From assembly GCA_027031265.1 (NCBI GenBank), contig JALVRO010000154.1, positions 1-38,209 on the forward strand: a DNA stretch of 38,209 nucleotides, given 5' to 3'. Each line of letters opens with the position of its first letter. Position 1 is the stretch's first letter. Origin of the DNA: Bacteroidales bacterium. GTDB taxonomy: Bacteria; Bacteroidota; Bacteroidia; Bacteroidales; S143-33. Positions 1 to 7,734 of this stretch are shown here, one piece after another. Below the pieces are notes generated by a model. The model worked only from the letters and a program-made list of their open reading frames with translations. It did not search any database and had not been told where the DNA came from. The position numbers were made by a program, and so were the translations under genes.

Positions 1-755
1 GGCAAAGTAGAAACATTAACCTCTCGTCCGTAACCCTTCTTTTTTAGACGGCCATAGTAATCATAAATCTCGTAATCTGTGGGTGCGGAGAAAATTATTT
101 TATCAACTACTCGACGGCCATTACCAGGTTTAAAGGTAACCGGAGGTTTCTTTGACATATAAGTAACCACGGGAGAGAATCGCGCTTGCTTTGTAAACTT
201 ATCTATTTGCTTAACCCTGAATCTATTAAGACCTGAATGAAAATGTACTGTGTAAGAATATGAATGCAGACCTGGCGTACCCTTACCCTTGACCGTACCT
301 ACTTTACTCCACTTATTCCAACGATATTGCTCTATAATAAAAGGTAATGACCCAAGTTCACCAGTTGTTATCCATATCAAACGACTATGCTGTGGATCTA
401 TTTTTATACTTTCAATATTAAAGGTAGGACGCGGACGAATAACCTCGGGATTAAGCACTTTGGGCATACATCCATCTCTATGCTTTATAATGATTGTAAC
501 AGGGTCTCCTATTTTGAAATTATAAACTGACAAATCTATTTCGAATGCGCTAGAATTTATCTCGTCTGTAGTAACCTGTCCATTAACTCTAACCTCTAAT
601 ACACAGAAACCTACACCTGTAGGGGCAAAAGGATTCATAACATACAAGTTCTCACCCTGGTAAATGCCTTTTAAGACGATTTGTTTGTCAGAGACACCTG
701 CCCAAAGTGATGTATATAACGTGAAAAAGGCTATTATGAATAGTAATTTTCTCAT
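1..755 (-). CDS. Secreted protein of unknown function (C-terminus truncated by window edge)
   Basis: Not in the ORF track because it runs off the window. Reverse-complement reading from ATG at 755 gives MRKLLFIIAFFTLYTSLWAGVSDKQIVLKGIYQGENLYVMNPFAPTG..., open to position 1, with a typical signal peptide. Confidence 0.8.
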   Translation of the reverse strand, partial: MRKLLFIIAFFTLYTSLWAGVSDKQIVLKGIYQGENLYVMNPFAPTGVGFCVLEVRVNGQVTTDEINSSAFEIDLSVYNFKIGDPVTIIIKHRDGCMPKVLNPEVIRPRPTFNIESIKIDPQHSRLIWITTGELGSLPFIIEQYRWNKWSKVGTVKGKGTPGLHSYSYTVHFHSGLNRFRVKQIDKFTKQARFSPVVTYMSKKPPVTFKPGNGRRVVDKIIFSAPTDYEIYDYYGRLKKKGYGREVNVSTL

Positions 756-844
756 GATTGAAAAAGGTATTTTCGTAAGATAACTACTAAGTATATACAA
801 AATTCTGACATTTAATTATACAGAGCACTAAGATTTCCGTAAAA

Positions 845-2674
845 TTATATATTTTTTTGATTAAATTGCTGGGCCTTAATAAGTCTATCCAACTCATCCA
901 AGGCTTGCTCTTCTTTGATGTTCCTCTTCATAAGTTTCTTTTTATAATAAAGAGACACAAGCCCATTCCCTGTACCCACATATCCAAAATCAGCATCAGC
1001 CATTTCACCAAGTCCATTAACAATACATCCCATTACTGCAATTTTTATACCTTTCAGTTTAGAGAATCTTTCTTTTATCTGGTTTGTCACAGCTTCCACA
1101 TCAAATGTACTTCTACCACAACTTGGGCACGCAACGATTTCAGCTTTACTTATACGGGCATTCGAAGCCTGAAGTATCTCAAAACCAATCCTTGAAAGCT
1201 CTGAAGCATCATTCAAAGTCTCACTTTCTATCCACAGCCCATTTATTAGACCATCTATAAAGAATACACCACTATCTATTGCTGCCCTTATTGCTAGTGT
1301 CTCCAAATCTGAATCTTTGTACCGGAGCTTCAAAATAATTGGCAAATCTATCTTATTATCAATCATTTTCTTCAGGAATAATCTCAATTCTGCTACTACA
1401 TTACTGCTCTGTGGTACGAGCACAATAGCGACATCTTTGAGCTTTTTCATTTTTGCTAATGCACCACGTTTACTCAGTGAATTAAGACTGACTTCTAGAA
1501 AAACTTTTGCTTTCGGTACCGCGGAATAATCTTGTAATTTGAGGTACCTATAGAGGCCTTTATCTCCACTAGCAATAACATTGATTCCATCTTTTTGATA
1601 AGCCTCAAGTAAGCTAGAATTACTAACAAACACGTAATCTGGCACATAAGGAGATACAAAATTTCTATAAGTATCACCACTACTGACAATAACTACAGGA
1701 TAAGGCGGTAAAAATGCTGAGTCCACTTTTCGTGGCTCATATTCAAACGGATTAAAAAATAACTTATCAACTGATTCCCATTGACCAATATTACGAGAAC
1801 TCAACACATGATTAACAATTTTCCTAGCTACTGGAATTTCATTCTCAGGCGGCTCAGTCAGTGAGACTCTAATAGTATCACCTATGCCATCAATAAGCAA
1901 TGCACCTATACCTACCGCAGATTTCACACGGCCTTCAATCCCATTTCCCGCTTCTGTCACTCCTAAGTGTATAGGATAATCATAACCCCTTTCTATAAAA
2001 CTACTAATTAACAATCGATTGGCCCATACATTGACCCTAGGATTACTTGCTTTTATTGATATAGCTATATCATGAAAATCATACCTACGGGCAATCTCGA
2101 TATACTCTAAAGTTGCTTGCACCATCGCCTCAGGCGTTGCCCCATATTTTTGTAAAATTCTCTCGGAGAGAGAACCAATATTCGTTCCTATTCTAATAGC
2201 TTTTTTATGTGTTTTTGCTTTTTCTAATATTGGCTGGAATACTTCTTCTATCTTACGAAGTTCCTGATTGTATTTCTTTCCATCATAATTAACCCCGCGT
2301 TTTCGATCAATAAAATTTCCAGGATTTATTCTAATTTTATCAGCTACATCCAAGGCAGCAAAAGCAACCTTTGGACTAAAATGAATGTCAGCTATCAGAG
2401 GCGTTTCATAATTAATTCTTATTTTTCGTCTTATCTCATCTAGTGCTTCTACATCTCTCAATGTTGGAGTAGTAATACGCACATAATCAGCGCCATTTTC
2501 TACTATGCGAGTTATTTGTTCTACAGTAGCATTTATATCTGTAGTTGTTGTATTTGTCATTGATTGGAGGCGAATGTAGTTATCTCCACCAAGATCAAAA
2601 TGATTCAGACGGATTATACGTGTCGGAAATCTTTTATAATTAACCAGATCTAATACAAAATTCTTAGTTTTCAC
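845..2674 (-). CDS. ispG: 4-hydroxy-3-methylbut-2-enyl diphosphate synthase, long (three-domain) form
   Basis: 609 aa. IspG N-terminal motif (RLQSMTNTTTTD) and C-terminal Fe-S region (ACPSCGRSTFDVE, GCIVNGLGEMADADFGYVG). Large central insertion as in plant/Chlamydia/Bacteroidota forms. Confidence 0.97.
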   Translation of the reverse strand: MKTKNFVLDLVNYKRFPTRIIRLNHFDLGGDNYIRLQSMTNTTTTDINATVEQITRIVENGADYVRITTPTLRDVEALDEIRRKIRINYETPLIADIHFSPKVAFAALDVADKIRINPGNFIDRKRGVNYDGKKYNQELRKIEEVFQPILEKAKTHKKAIRIGTNIGSLSERILQKYGATPEAMVQATLEYIEIARRYDFHDIAISIKASNPRVNVWANRLLISSFIERGYDYPIHLGVTEAGNGIEGRVKSAVGIGALLIDGIGDTIRVSLTEPPENEIPVARKIVNHVLSSRNIGQWESVDKLFFNPFEYEPRKVDSAFLPPYPVVIVSSGDTYRNFVSPYVPDYVFVSNSSLLEAYQKDGINVIASGDKGLYRYLKLQDYSAVPKAKVFLEVSLNSLSKRGALAKMKKLKDVAIVLVPQSSNVVAELRLFLKKMIDNKIDLPIILKLRYKDSDLETLAIRAAIDSGVFFIDGLINGLWIESETLNDASELSRIGFEILQASNARISKAEIVACPSCGRSTFDVEAVTNQIKERFSKLKGIKIAVMGCIVNGLGEMADADFGYVGTGNGLVSLYYKKKLMKRNIKEEQALDELDRLIKAQQFNQKNI

Positions 2675-2696
2675 CTTAAAATTGTTTTAATATCGT

Positions 2697-2718
2697 CAAA
2701 TTTATATTCTCAAATTTA
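2697..2718 (-). promoter_or_regulatory. Tandem -7 boxes (two TAAATTTG copies) upstream of ispG
   Basis: caaattta at 2697-2704 and 2711-2718 on + strand; distal copy is preceded on the minus strand by TTG with a 19-nt spacer. Confidence 0.5.
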
Positions 2719-2760
2719 ATTTTTTTTTCTAAATTGCCAACAAACCTATTATTGTAGGCT

Positions 2761-3147
2761 ATGGCAGACAAAGATATTCTCGTAATACCAATGACAGAAG
2801 ACTCACCAGAAGTAAGATTTGACCTCAAAAAAAATACTATAAGAATCTTTGGCCCATCATTCCCCGAAAATCCTATTGAATTTTATGGACAAATCTTAAA
2901 ATGGATTGAGCTAAACGAAAATACTTTAAAAAATCTTACTATCGAATTCGATTATTCAATTCTCAGTTCAGCATCTAATAAAATGGTTTTTGAACTGTTT
3001 ATCAAATTCGAACAACTAATAAACAAAGGTATTGACGTAAAAGTCAAATGGTATTATTCTAGCTATGATGAAGATATGTATGACGAGGGTAAAAACTTCA
3101 AAAACTCAATGAAAGTACCTGTAGAATTGATTGAAAAAGATGATTAA
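2761..3147 (+). CDS. SiaC-family (DUF1987) regulatory phosphoprotein
   Basis: 128 aa; TEDSPEVRFD, GPSFPENPIEFYGQILKWI and VKWYYSSYDEDMYDEG resemble SiaC/DUF1987 proteins. Confidence 0.8.
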   Translation: MADKDILVIPMTEDSPEVRFDLKKNTIRIFGPSFPENPIEFYGQILKWIELNENTLKNLTIEFDYSILSSASNKMVFELFIKFEQLINKGIDVKVKWYYSSYDEDMYDEGKNFKNSMKVPVELIEKDD

Positions 3148-3149
3148 AC

Positions 3150-3944
3150 ATGCCTCAAGTCTTGCTTAAAAAGATGGAAGCTCTGGCCCAAAAGCCTATC
3201 CATTATTTCCTCTCCACAGATAACAATACAATCCATATAAATAACATTCTAGGACACACGCTCAAAATCGAAAATACAGGTGAGAAATACTGTGTCCGTT
3301 GCGGAGCCAAAACAAAGAAACTCTATGGCGAAGGCTTTTGCTACAAATGTTTCATAACGGCTCCAGAAGCTGATGTGTGCGTGATCCATCCAGAAAAATG
3401 CCAGGCGCATCTTGGTATATCACGTGATATGGAATGGTCCAGAGAACATTGTCTCATTGATCATTATGTTTATTTAGCTGTCACCGACCACCTAAAAGTT
3501 GGTGTAACCAGACACACCCAGGTACCTAAGCGTTGGATAGACCAGGGAGCGCTGATGGCTATTAAGCTAGCCAAAACACCATACCGCCAGCTTGCTGGAC
3601 TCATAGAAGTGGACCTGAAACAGCATTTTTCTGACAAGACCCACTGGAAAAGAATGCTTGAGACAAACACACCTCCAGATATAGATCTTACTGAAGCTAA
3701 ACGTTCTGCAGCAGCCTTACTTATACCAGAATTCAGGAAATACCTTGACCTTGACAATACAATTTACACATTTTCATATCCTATCTTATCACAGCCTCCC
3801 AGGATAAGTAGTGTCAACCTGGACAAAATCCACACTGTGGAAGGAAAACTAATAGGCATCAAAGGTCAGTACTTGATCTTTGATTCTGGTCAGGTTTTAA
3901 ACATACGGAAACATTCTGGCTTTCTAGTTAGGATTTCTACTTAG
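3150..3944 (+). CDS. DUF2797-family protein with N-terminal zinc-binding-like cysteines
   Basis: 264 aa; YCVRCGAKTKKLYGEGFCYKCF, CVIHPEKCQAHLG, YLAVTDHLKVGVTRHTQVPKRWIDQGA are typical of DUF2797. Starts 2 nt after the SiaC-like stop. Confidence 0.75.
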   Translation: MPQVLLKKMEALAQKPIHYFLSTDNNTIHINNILGHTLKIENTGEKYCVRCGAKTKKLYGEGFCYKCFITAPEADVCVIHPEKCQAHLGISRDMEWSREHCLIDHYVYLAVTDHLKVGVTRHTQVPKRWIDQGALMAIKLAKTPYRQLAGLIEVDLKQHFSDKTHWKRMLETNTPPDIDLTEAKRSAAALLIPEFRKYLDLDNTIYTFSYPILSQPPRISSVNLDKIHTVEGKLIGIKGQYLIFDSGQVLNIRKHSGFLVRIST

Positions 3945-3955
3945 TATTTTTTTTA

Positions 3956-3963
3956 TAAATTTG
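3956..3963 (+). promoter_or_regulatory. Candidate -7 box TAAATTTG upstream of cysC
   Basis: TAnnTTTG match 27 nt upstream of cysC ATG; no clear -33 TTG. Confidence 0.4.
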
Positions 3964-3990
3964 TAACCAAACAAAAACTACTATCAGACA

Positions 3991-4596
3991 ATGGATAAGA
4001 ATACAAACATTCATCCAGCTATGAGAAAAGTATCACGCGAAGATAAAGAAAAACTTTTGAATCAGCGTGCCAAGGTTATCTGGCTAACAGGACTCTCAGG
4101 CTCTGGTAAGACAACATTAGGTGTTAACCTGGAACACGAACTTCACAAGCGAGGGTTCTTGACAGTTTTGCTCGATGGCGATAATGTACGCGCTGGGTTG
4201 AACCGCAATCTTGGCTTTGGGTTAGAAGACCGTTTGGAGAATATACGTCGTGTTGCTGAAGTCTCCAAGCTTTTCCTCAACACAGGAGTGATTACAATAA
4301 ACTGCTTTATTACTCCTACAAAGGCAATGCGCGACATGGCCAAAGATATTATTGGCCGCGATGACTACATTGAAATTTACGTAAATGCTCCATTAGAAGT
4401 ATGCGAACAGCGTGATATAAAGGGGCTATACGAAAAAGCCCGTAAAGGACTTATTAAAAACTTTACTGGTATTGACTCGCCATTTGAGCCTCCGCAAAAC
4501 CCAGACCTTGAAGTGCGCACAGACAAGCTAAGCCCCCAAGAATCTATACAAAAAATTCTCGATTTTGTCATTCCTCAGATTACTTGTGATCACTAG
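3991..4596 (+). CDS. cysC: Adenylylsulfate kinase
   Basis: 201 aa; P-loop WLTGLSGSGKTTLG, LLDGDNVRAGLNRNLGF, CFITPTKAMRDMAK, EIYVNAPLEVCEQRDIKGLYEKARKG. Confidence 0.95.
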   Translation: MDKNTNIHPAMRKVSREDKEKLLNQRAKVIWLTGLSGSGKTTLGVNLEHELHKRGFLTVLLDGDNVRAGLNRNLGFGLEDRLENIRRVAEVSKLFLNTGVITINCFITPTKAMRDMAKDIIGRDDYIEIYVNAPLEVCEQRDIKGLYEKARKGLIKNFTGIDSPFEPPQNPDLEVRTDKLSPQESIQKILDFVIPQITCDH

Positions 4597-4600
4597 ACGA

Positions 4601-4623
4601 AAGGCGGCTCAGCGAGCCGCCTT
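4601..4623. terminator. Strong GC-rich hairpin between convergent cysC and GDP-fucose synthase genes
   Basis: aaggcggct-cagcg-agccgcctt, 9 bp perfect stem lying between two convergent stop codons. Confidence 0.75.
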
Positions 4624-4643
4624 AGTCGTTTCCTTCGTCTATA

Positions 4644-5777
4644 CTATCTCGCCCTAGCTTTCCCTTGCAAGTAAGTGTTATAAACCCTTGTTAACCCTTG
4701 CTCCAATGTAATCTTTGGACGCCAACCATAACTAAACAACTTACTCACATCAAGGAGTTTGCGTGGTGTACCATCTGGTTTACTTTTATCCCAGATAATC
4801 TGTCCATCAAATCCCACAATTGCTCTAATCATCTCTGCCAGGTCTTTTATGGATATATCCTTACCCACACCTATATTAATGTGTGTGTTACGAACTTGCG
4901 GACCAATAAGAGGATAGGAAGGATCGGTCACACCATATCCTGTGCGTAAAATATCCTCAAAGTTTATTTTTTCCATCAGATATACAACAGCATCAGCCAG
5001 GTCATCGCTGTGCAAAAACTCCCGCATTGGGCTACCTGTACCCCATAGAGTCACATAAACGTCTTCTTCCGTGCGATAAATACCGTATTTTTGTAATATC
5101 CGAACAATCTCTTTTTCAGTTGTTTGTCCTGAGATGCCTTCGATAGGCAATTTGTCAAGGTCCTGGCGTAGACCCGACCAGTCATTATTTTTAAGTAGCT
5201 TTCCCAGGTGAAATTTTCGAATAAGGGCAGGCAGGACATGTGATTTTTCCAGATCAAAATTATCATTCTCGCCATATAAATTAGTGGGCATTACAGACAG
5301 AAAATTAGTACCATACTGCATGTTATAGCTTTCGACCAGCTTGATTCCAGCAATCTTTGCAATAGCATAAGGTTCGTTGGTATACTCAAGCGTATCTGTG
5401 AGAAGGTATTCTTCTTTGAGAGGTTGTGGCGCCAGCTTGGGATAAATACATGAACTGCCCAGGAAAAGCAGTTTTTTCACACCATAGACATAAGAATAAT
5501 GAATTATGTTGGCCTCAATCATCAGATTGTCATAGATAAACTCAGCACGGTAAACATTATTGGCCCATATACCGCCCACCTTAGCTGCTGCAAGAAAGAC
5601 ATAATCAGGCCGCTCCCGCTCAAAAAATTCTTCGACCTGCGCCTGGTTGCGCAGGTCGTACTGTGAATGTGGTGTAAATACCAGGTTCTTATAACCTTTT
5701 TTCTGGAGAAGTCTGTTTATAGCACTGCCTACCAGACCAGTATGTCCTGCAACGTAAATTTTAGCACTTTTTTCCAT
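4644..5777 (-). CDS. fcl: GDP-L-fucose synthase (NAD-dependent epimerase family)
   Basis: 377 aa; AGHTGLVGSAINRLL, FLGSSCIYPKLAPQPLKEEYLLTDTLEYTNEPYAIAKIAGIKL, MPTNLYGENDNFD, MREFLHSDDLADAVVYLM. Confidence 0.93.
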   Translation of the reverse strand: MEKSAKIYVAGHTGLVGSAINRLLQKKGYKNLVFTPHSQYDLRNQAQVEEFFERERPDYVFLAAAKVGGIWANNVYRAEFIYDNLMIEANIIHYSYVYGVKKLLFLGSSCIYPKLAPQPLKEEYLLTDTLEYTNEPYAIAKIAGIKLVESYNMQYGTNFLSVMPTNLYGENDNFDLEKSHVLPALIRKFHLGKLLKNNDWSGLRQDLDKLPIEGISGQTTEKEIVRILQKYGIYRTEEDVYVTLWGTGSPMREFLHSDDLADAVVYLMEKINFEDILRTGYGVTDPSYPLIGPQVRNTHINIGVGKDISIKDLAEMIRAIVGFDGQIIWDKSKPDGTPRKLLDVSKLFSYGWRPKITLEQGLTRVYNTYLQGKARAR

Positions 5778-5791
5778 GGCTAGAAATTAAA

Positions 5792-5823
5792 AAGGCCTTT
5801 CGACACAAGCGAAAGACCCCTTT
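5792..5823 (-). terminator. Putative rpsT terminator hairpin
   Basis: aaaggcctttcg-acacaag-cgaaagacccccttt-type imperfect inverted repeat just downstream of the rpsT stop on the minus strand. Confidence 0.55.
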
Positions 5824-5829
5824 GTATTC

Positions 5830-6099
5830 TTAGTGATGAGCCTTCTCACCTAGCTCGTTAATATGCTGCATAAGTCTAGACTTTAGACGGGCAGCCTTGT
5901 TTTGGTGAATAATGTGACGCTTAACAAGCTTGTCGATCATAGAAGCAACCTGGGGATACATTGCCAGAGCTTCTTCCCTGTCATGAATTCTGCGCAATTT
6001 CTTTATTGCTGTTCTTGTAGACTTAGCATAATAACGATTGTGCAATCTACGCTTGAAACTCTGACGCATTCTCTTTTTTGCAGACTTGTGATGTGGCAT
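5830..6099 (-). CDS. rpsT: 30S ribosomal protein S20
   Basis: 89 aa; MPHHKSAKKRMRQSFKRRLHNRYYAKSTRTAIKKLR, HQNKAARLKSRL. Confidence 0.95.
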   Translation of the reverse strand: MPHHKSAKKRMRQSFKRRLHNRYYAKSTRTAIKKLRRIHDREEALAMYPQVASMIDKLVKRHIIHQNKAARLKSRLMQHINELGEKAHH

Positions 6100-6212
6100 A
6101 GTCCCTTGTATTTTTTATAATTATTTTGAATTCAGAGTGCAAAGAAACTGAAAATTTAGCAATAAACAAAAAAATTTAAAATTTTTAGCACAAAAATCTA
6201 TGTACTAGCATT

Positions 6213-7727
6213 TTACTTCTTGATGTTTTCTATACCATACTCTATACGCTTGATAATTTCGTCTTTCCCAATCAATTCTAGCATATCAAACAAATGTGGT
6301 CCAGAGGTAGAGCCCTGCACCAGCAAGCGTAAAGGTGTAAAGACCTTTGAAAAGCTCAGCCCTTTTGACTCTATCCATTGCTTGAGCTCCCGCTCAATAT
6401 TTTCAGATGTAAAATCCTGTATTTGTATAATTTTCTCCTTCAGCTCACGCATAATCTGGGGAGTTTGTTCCTTCCAGGCTTTCTTAACGCCCTTAGGATC
6501 ATAACTTCTGGGAGCTTCGAAAAAGAAATATCCCTTGGTCCAGAAATCCTCAACAAATTCAACCCGTTCTTTTAGCAGTTCTATCACACGGAGGAGATAT
6601 CGATCATCCACCTCTATGCCCTGTAACTGCAAAATAGGTCTAAACATCCCAGCTAGCTCTTCATTGCTTTTTCGGCGCAGATGCTGCTGATTGAACCACC
6701 GGGCTTTATCCGGATCAAACTTAGCTCCAGACTTCTGTACTCTTTCCAAAGAAAACTGCTCTATAAGTTCATCTAGAGTAAATATCTCCTGATCTGTACC
6801 TGGATTCCAGCCGAGCATAGCAAGAATATTTATCACAGCCTCAGGCAAATATCCCCATTCACGATAACCACGAATTTTTTCTCCTGTCTTTGGATCTGTC
6901 CAGTCCAATGGAAAAACAGGGAACCCCATCTGATCACCGTCTCGCTTAGACAATTTACCCTTTCCATTCGGTTTAAGAATCAAAGGTAGATGCGCAAACT
7001 GGGGGGATTCCCATCCAAAAGCCTCATACAAAAGCACATGCAATGGAAGCGAAGGCAACCATTCTTCACCACGTATTACATGAGAAATCTCCATTAAATG
7101 GTCATCCACTATATTAGCAAGATGATATGTGGGAAATCCGTCTGATTTAAACAAAACTTTATCATCCAATGTGTTAGAATTAACTTTCACCTCACCCCTT
7201 ATAATATCATGCACAACAATCTGTCTATCTGCTGGCATGTTAAACCTGATAACATAAGGCTCTCCTGACTCTATACGCTCTTTTACCTCTGACTCAGAAA
7301 GAGTAAAAGAATTTTTCATCTCGCTTCTGGTAATATGGTTGTATAGCTGGACAGGCGACCTGGCTTCCCTGAGTCTCTGTCGCATTGCGTCCAACTCTTC
7401 AGGTGTGTCAAAAGCATAATAAGCCCAACCTTTATCCACAAGCTCCTGGGCATATTTGCGATATATCTCTACTCGTTCACTCTGACGGTATGGACCTTTA
7501 GGACCGCCAACATCTGGTCCTTCATCATAATCCAAGCCTACCCATCGCAAAGATTCTATGATATAATCCTCTGCACCAGGCACGTATCTCAACTGGTCTG
7601 TATCTTCTATTCTGAGGATAAATTTTCCATTATTTTTTCTGGCAAACAGAAAATTAAACAAAGCTGTACGCAGACCACCGATGTGAAGTGGGCCTGTCGG
7701 ACTTGGGGCAAATCTAACTCTTACCAT
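6213..7727 (-). CDS. gltX: Glutamate--tRNA ligase
   Basis: MVRVRFAPSPTGPLHIGGLRTALFNFLFARK class I signature, KLSKRDGDQMGFPVFPLDW (KMSKS-like). ORF track starts at 7754; ATG at 7727 fits the family start better and removes the overlap with the upstream gene. Confidence 0.95.
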   Translation of the reverse strand: MVRVRFAPSPTGPLHIGGLRTALFNFLFARKNNGKFILRIEDTDQLRYVPGAEDYIIESLRWVGLDYDEGPDVGGPKGPYRQSERVEIYRKYAQELVDKGWAYYAFDTPEELDAMRQRLREARSPVQLYNHITRSEMKNSFTLSESEVKERIESGEPYVIRFNMPADRQIVVHDIIRGEVKVNSNTLDDKVLFKSDGFPTYHLANIVDDHLMEISHVIRGEEWLPSLPLHVLLYEAFGWESPQFAHLPLILKPNGKGKLSKRDGDQMGFPVFPLDWTDPKTGEKIRGYREWGYLPEAVINILAMLGWNPGTDQEIFTLDELIEQFSLERVQKSGAKFDPDKARWFNQQHLRRKSNEELAGMFRPILQLQGIEVDDRYLLRVIELLKERVEFVEDFWTKGYFFFEAPRSYDPKGVKKAWKEQTPQIMRELKEKIIQIQDFTSENIERELKQWIESKGLSFSKVFTPLRLLVQGSTSGPHLFDMLELIGKDEIIKRIEYGIENIKK

Positions 7728-7734
7728 GGCTTGT

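Noticed and set aside
289-525. 78-aa plus-strand ORF
   Set aside because: Antisense to the truncated secreted-protein CDS that reads through 755-1; no independent coding evidence.
857-1689. Several ORFs within ispG (857-1195, 1317-1529, 1495-1689)
   Set aside because: Shadow or alternative-frame ORFs inside a well-supported ispG; low-complexity composition, no family resemblance.
3991-4596. cysC as part of a sulfate assimilation cluster
   Set aside because: No cysD, cysN, cysH or PAPS-using genes nearby; isolated gene, so no system inferred.
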